Shown here: positions 1-9,364 of the stretch, in pieces
Layout of the letters: each line of letters starts with the position of its first letter
Position numbering within the stretch: position 1 is the first letter of the stretch
Assembly (NCBI GenBank): GCA_021324935.1
Contig: JAJPIE010000044.1
Coordinates: 1 to 64,000, forward strand
DNA: 64,000 nucleotides
From: Acidobacteriota bacterium
GTDB lineage: Bacteria > Acidobacteriota > Terriglobia > Acidiferrales > UBA7541
Direction of reading: 5' to 3'
Notes under the pieces: model-generated
Seen by the model: only the letters and a program-made list of their open reading frames with translations
What the model was told of the DNA's origin: nothing
The model's database searches: none
Position numbers and translations under genes: made by a program

Positions 1-1146
1 CAGTTCGTGTTCGATATCACCACGTTCTACGATCCGAACAAGAAGGTGGACGCGGGCATCGGCGGCAAAACGCGCGTCTTCAACGACGTCGTCGTCGCCA
101 TCCCGCCGGTTAACACGCCCGTCGTCACCGTCACCACCACGTCCGACGCTTCTCCGGTCAACGCGGGAAGTCCCATCGGCTTCACCATCGCGGTCAGCAA
201 CTCGCTGTCCGCCACAGCCAGCAATGCCTCGCTCAATAACCCGCTGCCGGCTGGCGCCAACATCAACTGGTCCATCTCTCCGGCTTACTCCGGCCCCGGT
301 TCTTGCACGATCACCGGCGCTGTCGGCAGTCAGGTCCTCAACTGCTCGTTCGGCAACCTCAGTCCCGGCGCGAACCTGAGTCTCCACGTGCAGAGCGCCT
401 CTTCCTCCAGCGGCACCTACATTTGTTCCAGCACGGTCGTCTTCGCCGGCCAGCAGATTCTCTCGATCGGTAGCATCACGGTGCAGGCCCTCCCGGCGGC
501 TTTCAGCGGCATCAAGCCCTCGCAATCCATTCCCGTGGGAACTTCCTCTATTTCTCTTAGCGGCACCATTGCCAGCGGCACGCAATACCCGCCCAGCGGC
601 GAAACTGTGTCTGTTGCCATCAACGGCGCCAAACAGATCGCCACCATCGGCGGCAACGGCGCCTTCTCCCTGCAGTTCCCAACGGCCTCCATTCCCGCCT
701 CTACAACGCCCTATACCATCACCTACTCCTTCGCCGGCGACTCCACCTTCTCCCCCGCCTCTGACACCAGCACCTCTCTGGCGGTGGTTGCTGGCGGCAA
801 ACCCGGAAGCACCATCAAACCGCTTGGCTCCGGTACGCAAAATGGAGTCTTTTACCAGGATGTCCAGATCGCGAACTCCGGCACTGGCGTGGACATCAAT
901 GTCGCGATTACCAGCCTGGTTTTCCGCACCCTCGCTGGAACCGGCACCGTCACCCTGAATACTTCCCTCTCACCCGCCCTGCCGGACAACCTGGGCAATC
1001 TCAACGTCGGCCAAGCCGTCACGGTCCGGCTATTCTTGAACGTCCCAACAAGCGTTACCCGTTTTCTCCTCACGGAAAACGGCACGCTTAGCGATGCCTC
1101 CGGCACCCACTACACTTTCTCGGCTGCTCAAGTGATTAACTACTGA
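1..1146 (+). CDS. C-terminal part of a secreted Ig-like/DUF11-type repeat protein (5' end outside the window)
   Basis: The reading frame is open from the first base (Q-F-V-F-D-I...) to a TGA at 1144-1146, so the gene is cut by the left edge; the GTG at 7 is unlikely to be the true start. About 380 residues are visible. They are rich in Ser, Thr, Gly and Asn and have the alternating beta-strand look of DUF11 and bacterial Ig-like modules: a 'VTTTSDASPVNAGSPI' stretch opens one module, and a later one around 'YTITYSFAGDSTFSPASD' resembles Ig-like repeats of surface proteins. No catalytic motif or C-terminal sorting signal is visible. It is probably extracellular. The next gene on the same strand encodes a PEP-CTERM protein. 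Confidence 0.7.
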   Translation, partial: QFVFDITTFYDPNKKVDAGIGGKTRVFNDVVVAIPPVNTPVVTVTTTSDASPVNAGSPIGFTIAVSNSLSATASNASLNNPLPAGANINWSISPAYSGPGSCTITGAVGSQVLNCSFGNLSPGANLSLHVQSASSSSGTYICSSTVVFAGQQILSIGSITVQALPAAFSGIKPSQSIPVGTSSISLSGTIASGTQYPPSGETVSVAINGAKQIATIGGNGAFSLQFPTASIPASTTPYTITYSFAGDSTFSPASDTSTSLAVVAGGKPGSTIKPLGSGTQNGVFYQDVQIANSGTGVDINVAITSLVFRTLAGTGTVTLNTSLSPALPDNLGNLNVGQAVTVRLFLNVPTSVTRFLLTENGTLSDASGTHYTFSAAQVINY

Positions 1147-1250
1147 AGGATGCGACCATGATGAACCAGGACTATAACCCGAGGACTATTGGTACTACCT
1201 CAGCCGGTCATATAGAATTTTGTTCCCCGCTAATCGAAAGGAAATCGCCA

Positions 1251-1787
1251 ATGCTCTATCGAATGCTCTTTGGAATCCTCATTGGTTGCTTGGGCCTGGC
1301 GACTTTCGCTGGTGTGGCTCAGGCGGATACGGTGTCGGCCGGCACTGGCTCGATCACCTTTGCCCTCGTGAACGCCGATCTCACCGGCACTCCTGGCGAC
1401 ACCCTCACATGGCAATACGACGTTACCAATAACAGCGGCGAAGCTATTCAAGCCGCCTACGTCACCCCTTCCGGTTCCTTTTCCGGCGGCACCGCCGATG
1501 CTTCCGTCTTTGACGCCTTTAGCAGTCTGGGTGGAACGCTTCCGGACGGAGCTTCTTTGATTGGCACGCTCTTTAATTTCTCGGCCGACCCTTCGGTTCC
1601 CAGCTCCTTCAATTCTGGCACCTTTGACCTCGGCGTCGTGCTGGAGGATGGAACGCTGATCGATCTTTTCGAAAATTACTCCGCGACCATCACTGCTCCC
1701 GTCAATGTCCCGGAGCCTCGCTCCTTGACACTTCTGCTGAGCGGATTATTGATCGGCGTGTTCACGCTTCGTCGCGCAGGCCGCTAA
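1251..1787 (+). CDS. PEP-CTERM sorting-signal exported protein
   Basis: The frame is open upstream to 1158, but I choose the ATG at 1251. It is preceded by an AAAGGAAA ribosome-binding site and gives a clean signal peptide (Met-Leu-Tyr-Arg, a hydrophobic core, then A-Q-A-D). The mature part is small, acidic and Gly/Thr rich. The C-terminus has the complete PEP-CTERM tripartite signal: V-P-E-P, a hydrophobic helix (L-L-L-S-G-L-L-I-G-V-F), then basic R-R-A-G-R. Such proteins are exported, then cleaved and transferred by an exosortase; none is encoded in this window. The mature domain is not one I recognise. It converges with the kinase gene that follows. Confidence 0.8.
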   Translation: MLYRMLFGILIGCLGLATFAGVAQADTVSAGTGSITFALVNADLTGTPGDTLTWQYDVTNNSGEAIQAAYVTPSGSFSGGTADASVFDAFSSLGGTLPDGASLIGTLFNFSADPSVPSSFNSGTFDLGVVLEDGTLIDLFENYSATITAPVNVPEPRSLTLLLSGLLIGVFTLRRAGR

Positions 1788-1864
1788 ACTCGATTGTGGA
1801 ATCGTCTCGAAATTGGGGACTTCAAACTCTGGTCCCTTGCAACCGTGGATGATTCCTCCGCCGG

Positions 1865-4800
1865 CTAGCTTTTCCCGCTGAAAATCGGCGCCAGGTCATA
1901 CCGCTTTGTAACCGCCGTTCCCTGCGTGTCTTTCTCCACATCTTCCGCGGCTCGTTTCGCTTCGGCGTAATGTTCTTGAGCGTCCGTGGTTTTCCCGGAT
2001 TGTTCCAGCGCACGTCCCCATTGATACTGGCTCTGGGCCGCAAGCGCGCGCATCCCCAGTTTTTCGCTTCGCAGCGCCGCCATCTTCAGTTCTCTCTCCG
2101 CGTTTGCAAAATCCTTCGTTCCGATCAGTGCCTCGCCGCGCAGCAAATGGCACTGTGTTGATAAATATTTCAATCCCAACGCATCGGCATCGTCTCCTAG
2201 CGTCCGCAAATCGTTTGCCGCCGCGCCGTATCTTCCCGCCGCCACTGCCAGTTTGGCTTGGTTCACTTTGCTCAGCAGCACCAGGTGCGCGTCTCCGCTC
2301 TTTGCCGCCGCTTGCGTGGCTTCCTGATACAACCCCGCCGCGGCCCTCAAATCTCCGCCGTAATAAGCGTTGTCCCCCTGATAACTCAATGCCGCCGCAA
2401 TCTGCGGTTCGCTCTTGTCTGCGCGGGCCGAATTCAGTGCTGTTGCCAGTGCTTTCTCCGCTTCGTCGCCGCGCCCTGCCTCCGCCAGCGCCCGTCCGTA
2501 GGCGCTCTGAATCTCCGTCCACCAGAATCCCTGCTCCTTTACCTCGCTTAATCCCTTCATCGCGTCCTGTTCCGCTCCCACCGCCGCGCCGAATCTGCCC
2601 TGATATCCGAATAACGCGCCCAGCCCCGAGGATTCGATTGCCGCGCCTCGCACGTCTCCCGACGACCGCCGGATATCCAGCGCCTTCAAATATTGATCTT
2701 GCGCCTGCTCGAACTGCCCCGTCCGCAGCGAGGTCTCTGCCAGATTGTGCAGCGTGTCGGCAATGTCCGCCGGCATCTTCAGCTTTTCGCGCACTTGCAG
2801 CGCCCGCTCAAAATAGGTGCGCGCGTTCTCATAATCGCCTTTCGCCAGGTACGTGTTCCCGATGTTGTTCAGCACTTGCCCTTGCATCAGGTCGTTGTGA
2901 ATCTCGATCTGCGATTCCAGCGATTCCTTGAAGAGCCGCAGCGCATCGTCATATTTCCCGTGTTCCACATAAAAGTCGCCCAGGTCGCTCAACACGTTTG
3001 CCGTGCCCTGTTTGTCCCCGATGTCCCGCCGGATCGTCAGTGCGTCGTTGTAGTTTCTTAGCGCCAGTTCCGCTTTCCCCATGCCGTCATAAATCGACCC
3101 GATCATCTGCAGGCTGTCCGCAATTCCTTTTTTCATCCCCAGCTTCGTCTTGATCGCCAGCGATTCCTGCACGTTCTTCAGCGCGTCGTCCGGCCGCTGC
3201 ATCATCGAATACGCCACGCCCATCGCCTGCAGGATTTGCGCGTGTTCCGCTTCGTCCTGGTTTTCGATCGCCAGCGCCAGTCCTCGCGACAAAAAGTCCA
3301 GCCCCGCCTGGGGATTCCCGCTTTCGATCTGCACCCGGCCCATCGCCAGCAGTCCGGCCACGCGCTTCGGGTCCAGGTCCACCACTTTGGCGAACATGTC
3401 TCTCGCCTTTTCGTAGTCCCCCGTGTTCTCGTATGCCGTCCCCAGCTCGAAAAGGTAATCGCTGTTCTTTGGCGACACTTTCACCAGGTTCTGATACGCC
3501 TCAATCGCTTTTGCATAGTCCTTCTCAATGCGGTCGTAATTCGCCTGAATCAGGTACTTCTCCTGCATCGGCAGGTTCGCGCTCAGGTCCACCGCCTTTT
3601 TAGCGGCCGGCTCCGCGTCCTCATCCTGGCCCATCTCCGAATATGCCTGCCCTAGGTTCGCGTATGCCAGCGCAAACTGCCCGTCTTCCTTGATCGCCGC
3701 CTGGAAGCTTTGCGCCGCCGCCCCGTTGTTTCCCGCCCGCGCCTCCTGCAACCCCTGGTTGTACTCCCGCAGCGCCTCCACCGATGAAGTCGAAGGCTTG
3801 AACGCATGTTCCTGCAGCTCTTTCAGCAAGCTCTTCGACACCGCAAGATTTTCGCGAATCTGCCCTGCCAGCCGGTCCACCGCCGCGAAAATCTCTTTTT
3901 CTCCGGATGCCTCCTCCTTGATATTTGTCGTTTGCCCGCGCTTCAGGTCCTGGATTCGCGCGTCGATGCGAATCTGGTCCCCAAGTTGCACGTAACTCCC
4001 GGAAACCACCGTATCCACGTTGCTCTGATTCGCGATTCGTCCGATCGTCGAGGTGTCCAGGTTCGATTGCGGCGTCAGATGCAGGTCTTTCATCACCTGA
4101 CCCACCCGCTCGGAAGATACCGCTCGCACGCTGGCCGATTGCCCCACGTCCGTGCTCAGCATGTCCGCCATCGCCGCTCCGATCCAATCAAGCTTTGGAT
4201 CGGACGTCCCATTGTGAAAGGGAAGGATCGCCAGTGAATGCAGCGGCGCGGCTGGTGTCGCGGCTCCGCCCGATGGCGCAAAATACCTCTTTCCGGCATA
4301 AATTCCTGCGCCCAGCAGCACCGCCAGCGCTGCGCTCACCATCAGCATCGTCGCCCGCGAACGCGCCTTCGCCACGGGTTCCGGCGGTTTTTCCACCGGC
4401 AAATCGATCCGCTTTGTCGAGCCCCCGCGCCACGAATCGATGTCCTTCTGAATGTCCAGCGCGCTCTGATACCGCCGCGCAGGATCCATCTGCATGCACT
4501 TCGCCGTGATGTCGCTCAGCAGCGCCGGCACAGTCGCATCTACTTCCGCCGGAGCTCGCGGCTTCTCCCGCGTCCGCTTGAACATCGCTCCTTGTATTGT
4601 GTCTGCCTTGTAGGGAAGCTGCCCCACCAGCAGTTGATACAAAATAATTCCCAACGTGAACAGGTCGGATCGCGCGTCCACATGTTCGCCCATCACCTGC
4701 TCCGGCGACATGTAATCCGGCGTGCCGATCACCGCGCCCGTGTGTGTCATTCCTCCGCCCTGCTCCATCGTCCGCGCTATCCCGAAATCCATCACGATCA

Positions 4801-5488
4801 CGCGCCCGTTCTTTTCCACCATTATGTTCTGGGGTTTCAGGTCGCGGTGCACCACCCCTTCCGAATGCGCCGCGTCCAGCGCTGTACAAGTCTGGTAAAT
4901 GACGTCCGCGCACTGCTCGTAACTCAGTCTTCCTTTCTCTTTTACCAGCGAAGCCAGGTCCTTCCCCTCAATGAACTCCATCGTGATGAATTTAACGCCG
5001 TCGGCTTCGCCCAGGTCGAAAATGCGGATCACATTCTTGTGCGTGATCTTCCGCGCCAGGATGATTTCCTGCTTGAATCGCTGGAGAATCTCTTCGTGGA
5101 CCGCCAGCTCCGGCCGGATCACCTTCAGCGCTACCAACCGCTCCAGCTCCAGGTCTTTCGCTTTATAGACCGCTCCCATCCCCCCTTCTCCCAGCATCTG
5201 CACGATTTCGTAGCGTTTCCCCAGTCGTATCCCGTTCGGCAGTCGGCCGCTGCGCACTCCTGTGGCGTTCGGCGGAGCTACCGGTTGCGACCAGCCCTGC
5301 GCTCCGGAAATGTCCGTTAGGTCGCTGCGATTTGCCTCGCCCGCAATCGTTGCGTTTTCGTCGGCGTCTTCATTTCCCAGGAAGGTCGCGTCACTTAGGG
5401 GAAGGGGCGTCTGGCAAGCTGCACACGTCGGCGCGGTGGATTCGTTCGCCGCGTGACACTTCGGGCACTCTCTGCTTTCCGGCGCCAT
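1865..5488 (-). CDS. Ser/Thr protein kinase with zinc ribbon, TolB-like domain and TPR array
   Basis: A 1207-residue protein. The N-terminus is a zinc ribbon (CPKC at 8-11, CAAC at 22-25). A Hanks-type kinase domain spans about residues 92-355, with a G-E-G-G-M-G glycine loop, Lys122, H-R-D with Asp216 and D-F-G at 234-236, so it looks catalytically complete. A single membrane helix lies near 383-407. Beyond it is a TolB/FlgO-like domain ('LAILPFHNGTSD') and then roughly a dozen TPR repeats to the C-terminus. This layout places the kinase in the cytoplasm and the TPR scaffold outside the membrane. It is a close paralogue of the kinase at 15015. Substrates cannot be told from the sequence. The ATG at 5488 lacks a strong ribosome-binding site. 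Confidence 0.9.
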   Translation of the reverse strand: MAPESRECPKCHAANESTAPTCAACQTPLPLSDATFLGNEDADENATIAGEANRSDLTDISGAQGWSQPVAPPNATGVRSGRLPNGIRLGKRYEIVQMLGEGGMGAVYKAKDLELERLVALKVIRPELAVHEEILQRFKQEIILARKITHKNVIRIFDLGEADGVKFITMEFIEGKDLASLVKEKGRLSYEQCADVIYQTCTALDAAHSEGVVHRDLKPQNIMVEKNGRVIVMDFGIARTMEQGGGMTHTGAVIGTPDYMSPEQVMGEHVDARSDLFTLGIILYQLLVGQLPYKADTIQGAMFKRTREKPRAPAEVDATVPALLSDITAKCMQMDPARRYQSALDIQKDIDSWRGGSTKRIDLPVEKPPEPVAKARSRATMLMVSAALAVLLGAGIYAGKRYFAPSGGAATPAAPLHSLAILPFHNGTSDPKLDWIGAAMADMLSTDVGQSASVRAVSSERVGQVMKDLHLTPQSNLDTSTIGRIANQSNVDTVVSGSYVQLGDQIRIDARIQDLKRGQTTNIKEEASGEKEIFAAVDRLAGQIRENLAVSKSLLKELQEHAFKPSTSSVEALREYNQGLQEARAGNNGAAAQSFQAAIKEDGQFALAYANLGQAYSEMGQDEDAEPAAKKAVDLSANLPMQEKYLIQANYDRIEKDYAKAIEAYQNLVKVSPKNSDYLFELGTAYENTGDYEKARDMFAKVVDLDPKRVAGLLAMGRVQIESGNPQAGLDFLSRGLALAIENQDEAEHAQILQAMGVAYSMMQRPDDALKNVQESLAIKTKLGMKKGIADSLQMIGSIYDGMGKAELALRNYNDALTIRRDIGDKQGTANVLSDLGDFYVEHGKYDDALRLFKESLESQIEIHNDLMQGQVLNNIGNTYLAKGDYENARTYFERALQVREKLKMPADIADTLHNLAETSLRTGQFEQAQDQYLKALDIRRSSGDVRGAAIESSGLGALFGYQGRFGAAVGAEQDAMKGLSEVKEQGFWWTEIQSAYGRALAEAGRGDEAEKALATALNSARADKSEPQIAAALSYQGDNAYYGGDLRAAAGLYQEATQAAAKSGDAHLVLLSKVNQAKLAVAAGRYGAAANDLRTLGDDADALGLKYLSTQCHLLRGEALIGTKDFANAERELKMAALRSEKLGMRALAAQSQYQWGRALEQSGKTTDAQEHYAEAKRAAEDVEKDTQGTAVTKRYDLAPIFSGKS

Positions 5489-5974
5489 GAGTTCCGCTGT
5501 ATTTCGATCGTCTGGAGTGTTCGGGCCGGGGGACCCGGTTCATTTTTCCTGCGAATTTTACCTCAAGGCCGCCGGTTTCGGTGGAAAAGGATGTCTCTCT
5601 CCGGGGCCTTTTTCCCAACCTTCTCTCCACTCCGCCTCCACGCCTGCGCACATAGGTCGTTGTCCTCGATTATGCTCTGGAGTATGATTCCACCTCCAGG
5701 GGAAGTTCTCCTGACGGTGCCGACCTTAGGCGTTCCGCTTGCGGCCGGGCGCTTCTGGGCTTCTCGGCTTCCCGGTCCTCCTCTCCGTCCGGGAAGAGAA
5801 CAGGAGGATGCGTCTGTCCCTTCCCGTCCTGGTCGTGGAATCATTGTTCGGCAATTTCATCGAATCTCCACGTTTTCTTTTTAGGCGCTAATAATTTTCA
5901 TCTTTAATTGTCTTAAGTAAATCCAACTCGTCGTCCGGGCTTGCACGGCTTGCCCGGATGCTCTGAAACGCCAA
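5489..5974. other. Intergenic region between divergent kinase and cox operons
   Basis: 486 bases without a credible gene. It should hold the promoters for the kinase (leftward) and the oxidase operon (rightward). The only clear compositional feature is an AT-rich patch at about 5880-5925, containing the palindrome CTTAAG, about 50-95 bases before coxB. I could not fit a convincing -35/-10 pair. Confidence 0.4.
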
Positions 5975-7051
5975 ATGAACTCAGCCTCGTTCAATTCCCA
6001 ACGCCCAGGCGCCACACACCGCCTGCTCAGCATTCTCTTGCTTGTTGTTGGCCTCCTTCTCGCTGCTGGTCTTTGTGTCGCCGCTCCCGCCCCTCCGGAC
6101 AATCCCGTTCCCAATATTTTTGTCCCCCGCTCCACTCCTGCGAACATGATTGACCACCTTTCCCTATTCGTCTTGCTCATCACCGCTCTGATCTTTGTCA
6201 CCGTTTTCACCCTCCTCGTTTACGTCCTCGTCAAGTTCCGCGCCAAAAACAGTGATCCTTCTCACGAACCCGCGCAGGTCTATGGCAGCACGCAAATCGA
6301 GCTGGCCTGGACGGTCATCCCCACCTTGATTGTTGTCGTTTTGTTCCTCGCCAGCGCCCGCGTCATCCATGCCATTCAGGACGCCGCCAAGCCCCCCTCC
6401 GCCATCGACGTCGTCGCCGTCGGCCATCAATTCTGGTGGGAGTTTCGTTATCCCTCGCTCGGCGTCGTCACCGCCAACGAGCTCCACATCCCTGTTAGCG
6501 ATCCAACTCACCCAACTCCGACCTACCTTAAGTTGCTCTCCGCGGACACCGACCACAGCTTCTGGATTCCCCAATTGAATGGCAAAACCGACTTGATTCC
6601 AAATCGCGTGAATGAAATGTGGTTGGACCCGCACCAGACTGGCCTGTTCCTCGGCCAATGCGCCCAGTATTGCGGCACACAGCACGCCAAAATGCTTCTC
6701 CGCGTCTATGTTGATACTCCGCAATCATTTTCCGCTTGGGTTCAGGCGCAAAAGCCGCCGGCCAATCTCGACGCCAGCGTCGCCGCCGGCCGCCACGTCT
6801 TCGAAACCACCGCGTGCATCAACTGCCACGCTGTCGCCGGCACCCCGGCCAATGGACGTTTTGGCCCCGATCTCACGCACCTGATGAGCCGCGCCACGCT
6901 TGCCTCCGGCGCAGCCGAAAATACCCGCGAAAATCTTCGCCTGTGGATTCAGGATCCGGACGCCTTGAAACCCGGCTCCTTGATGCCGTCAATGAAACTC
7001 ACGGACAACGATCTCGACGCGCTCGTGAATTACCTCGAGACGCTGCGTTAG
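5975..7051 (+). CDS. coxB: Cytochrome c oxidase subunit II with fused cytochrome c (caa3 type)
   Basis: A 358-residue subunit II of an aa3/caa3 haem-copper oxidase, which takes electrons from cytochrome c or the bc complex and passes them to subunit I. There is a signal/anchor helix near residues 16-37, then two membrane helices (about 62-86 and 108-130). The cupredoxin domain has all CuA ligands: His194, Cys229, Cys233, His237 and Met240, in G-Q-C-A-Q-Y-C-G. A C-terminal cytochrome c domain carries C281-x-x-C284-H285 and a downstream methionine (S-L-M-P-S-M), which defines the caa3 subtype. It is the first gene of an eight-gene respiratory operon. The ATG at 5975 is used; a shorter start cannot be excluded. 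Confidence 0.95.
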   Translation: MNSASFNSQRPGATHRLLSILLLVVGLLLAAGLCVAAPAPPDNPVPNIFVPRSTPANMIDHLSLFVLLITALIFVTVFTLLVYVLVKFRAKNSDPSHEPAQVYGSTQIELAWTVIPTLIVVVLFLASARVIHAIQDAAKPPSAIDVVAVGHQFWWEFRYPSLGVVTANELHIPVSDPTHPTPTYLKLLSADTDHSFWIPQLNGKTDLIPNRVNEMWLDPHQTGLFLGQCAQYCGTQHAKMLLRVYVDTPQSFSAWVQAQKPPANLDASVAAGRHVFETTACINCHAVAGTPANGRFGPDLTHLMSRATLASGAAENTRENLRLWIQDPDALKPGSLMPSMKLTDNDLDALVNYLETLR

Positions 7052-7074
7052 CTGGATTTTCTGGAGGACGAATT

Positions 7075-8748
7075 ATGGCTTCGGATGCAATTGCCATTCG
7101 CGCCCAGGGAGTTGCCTCCCGCCCCTGGGTGGAACTCGTGCATGAGTGGATCACCACCGTTGACCACAAGCGTATCGGCATCCTCTATATCGTCTACGCT
7201 CTCCTCTTTCTCGTCATCGGCGGGATCGAAGCCATGATCCTCCGCATCCAGCTGATCGTCCCTCAGAACAATTTCGTCTCCCCTCAGGTCTTCAATCGCA
7301 TGTTCACCATGCACGGCACCACTATGATTTTCTTCGTGGCTATGCCAGTCCTCTTCGGTTTTGCGAATTACTTCGTTCCCCTGATGATCGGCGCGCGCGA
7401 TATGGCCTTTCCCCGCCTCAATGCCTTCAGTTTCTGGCTCAGTGCCTTCTCCGGTTTTCTCCTCTATTTCAGCTTTCTCGGCGGCAACGGCCTCTATGGC
7501 GCCGGCACCGCTCCTGACGTCGGCTGGTGGGCCTACGCTCCGCTCACCGCACGCGCCTTTTCTCCCGGCCACAGTTCCGACTACTGGACCATCGCCGTCC
7601 TGGTCGCCGGATTTGGCTCCGTTGCGACCGCTATCAACCTCATTGCCACCATCCTTTGCCTCCGTTGCCCGGGCATGAAGCTCAGTCGCATGCCGTTATT
7701 CGCTTGGCTTAATCTAGTCATGTCCGGCATGGTGCTCATCACCATTACTCCGCTCTCCGCGGCGCAGATCATGCTTCTGATTGACCGCTATCTTGGAGGG
7801 CATTTCTTCGACACGCAAGCTGGTGGCTCCGCCGCCATCTGGATGCATTTCTTTTGGATCTTCGGCCATCCTGAAGTCTACATTCTTATCATCCCGTGTT
7901 TCGCCTTTATGTCCGAAGTCGTTCCCGTATTTTCACGCAAGCCTATCTTTGGCTATCCCGTCATGGTCGGTGCCACCGTCACCATCGGTTTTGTCAGCAT
8001 GAGCGTCTGGGCTCACCACATGTTCACCATCGGAATGAGCTCTCCCGCCAACGCTTTCTTCACTATCACCTCGATGGTCGTCGGTGTTCCCACCGGAATT
8101 AAAATCTTCAACTGGCTCGGCACCATGTGGGGCGGCAAAATTCAGTTCAAAACCCCGATGCTCTTCTGCATCGGTTTTCTCTTCCAGTTTCTCGTCGCGG
8201 GCCTCACCGGCATCATGCTCGCCTGCGCGCCGTTCGACTGGCAGCTCGGCAATTCCTACTTTGTCGTTGCCCACTTCCATTACGTCATCGTCGGCGGCAT
8301 CCTCTTCGCTCTCTTTGCCGCCTTCTACTACTGGTACCCGAAAATCACCGGCAAAATGCTCAGCGAAACCTTGGGCAAATGGCATTTCTGGCTTTTCGTC
8401 ATCGGTTTCCATCTCACCTTTGATCCCATGCACATCCCCGGCCTGCTCGGCATGCCTCGTCGCATCTATACCTACGAGCCCGGCCGCGGTTGGGAAATCT
8501 GGAATCTGCTCTGCACGATCGGCGCTTTTGTTCAGGCCATCGCCACGCTCATCTTCGTCGGCAACATGATCTACTCCTATTTCAAAGGCCGTGACGCCGG
8601 AAACGATCCCTGGGACGCTTGGACTCTCGAATGGTCCGTAAGCTCTCCTCCTCCTTCCTACAATTTCGCCGTTATCCCAATCGTTTCCAGCCGCCGCCCG
8701 CTTTGGGATCTCAAACACCCCGAAGATCCGGATAGCCAATATGAGTAA
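7075..8748 (+). CDS. coxA: Cytochrome c oxidase subunit I
   Basis: A 557-residue haem-copper oxidase catalytic subunit with about 12 membrane helices, carrying haem a, the haem a3/CuB centre and the proton channels. The frame is open far upstream inside coxB, but the ATG at 7075, preceded by TGGAGGA, is the start. Visible signatures are M-H-G-T-T-M-I-F (haem a ligand helix), F-G-H-P-E-V-Y (CuB His and the Glu of type A1 oxidases), W-A-H-H-M-F-T (the His pair) and H-F-H-Y-V-I-V-G (haem ligands). It lies 23 bases after coxB and 12 bases before coxC. Confidence 0.97.
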   Translation: MASDAIAIRAQGVASRPWVELVHEWITTVDHKRIGILYIVYALLFLVIGGIEAMILRIQLIVPQNNFVSPQVFNRMFTMHGTTMIFFVAMPVLFGFANYFVPLMIGARDMAFPRLNAFSFWLSAFSGFLLYFSFLGGNGLYGAGTAPDVGWWAYAPLTARAFSPGHSSDYWTIAVLVAGFGSVATAINLIATILCLRCPGMKLSRMPLFAWLNLVMSGMVLITITPLSAAQIMLLIDRYLGGHFFDTQAGGSAAIWMHFFWIFGHPEVYILIIPCFAFMSEVVPVFSRKPIFGYPVMVGATVTIGFVSMSVWAHHMFTIGMSSPANAFFTITSMVVGVPTGIKIFNWLGTMWGGKIQFKTPMLFCIGFLFQFLVAGLTGIMLACAPFDWQLGNSYFVVAHFHYVIVGGILFALFAAFYYWYPKITGKMLSETLGKWHFWLFVIGFHLTFDPMHIPGLLGMPRRIYTYEPGRGWEIWNLLCTIGAFVQAIATLIFVGNMIYSYFKGRDAGNDPWDAWTLEWSVSSPPPSYNFAVIPIVSSRRPLWDLKHPEDPDSQYE

Positions 8749-8760
8749 CAGGAGCCGCGC

Positions 8761-9357
8761 ATGAGCGAACTTGCCGCCGCCGTCCCATCACCGCCCCAAT
8801 CGTGGACGCTTCCCCATCGTGGCAAGGTCGGCATGGCCGGCCTCATCATCGGCGAATCGTCCATCTTTACGATCTTCGTCGTCGCTTACATTTATTACAT
8901 CGGCAAAAGTCTCTCCGGTCCCACGCCCCGCGAAGTCCTCGAGCCGCCCATCTTCTTCACCGTTTGCCTGCTCTCCAGTAGCGTGACCATTCACTTCGCC
9001 GAAAAATTCCTCGAAGCCGGCAATCGCGGAGCTTTCCTTTTCGCTTGGTTCCTCACCGCCCTGCTCGGCGGCCTCTTCCTCTACGGCACCGGTCACGAGT
9101 GGCATCACCTCATCTATGACAAAGGCCTCACCATCTCCACCAATCTCTTTGGCACCACCTACTACTCCCTCGTCGGCCTCCACGCCTTTCACGTCACTGC
9201 CGGCCTCATCATGCTCGTGATCGTCCTGCTCTTTGGCCTTGCCGGCCGCGTTGGCCCCGAGCATTCCTTGCGCGTTCAGGTGCTCTCCATGTATTGGCAT
9301 TTTGTCGATGCCGTTTGGGTCGTCGTCTTTACCGTCATTTACATCCTGGGCCGTTGA
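8761..9357 (+). CDS. coxC: Cytochrome c oxidase subunit III
   Basis: A 198-residue membrane protein with five predicted helices, the short form of subunit III. The 'GLHAFHVTAGLIML' stretch is the typical subunit III signature, and 'EWHHLIYDKGL' precedes it. Subunit III stabilises subunit I and its proton uptake. An AGGAG ribosome-binding site sits just upstream, and the gene follows coxA directly. The end overlaps no neighbour; the next ATG begins eight bases downstream. Confidence 0.95.
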   Translation: MSELAAAVPSPPQSWTLPHRGKVGMAGLIIGESSIFTIFVVAYIYYIGKSLSGPTPREVLEPPIFFTVCLLSSSVTIHFAEKFLEAGNRGAFLFAWFLTALLGGLFLYGTGHEWHHLIYDKGLTISTNLFGTTYYSLVGLHAFHVTAGLIMLVIVLLFGLAGRVGPEHSLRVQVLSMYWHFVDAVWVVVFTVIYILGR

Positions 9358-9364
9358 GGAAAAT

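Noticed and set aside
1192..1207. TGGTAC...GCC upstream of the first PEP-CTERM gene as a sigma-54 promoter
   Set aside because: The GG/GC spacing fits but the rest of the -24 and -12 motifs do not match well.
5453..5884. Open frame in the kinase-cox gap
   Set aside because: No ribosome-binding site, no family resemblance, unusual composition, and it overlaps the kinase start on the other strand.
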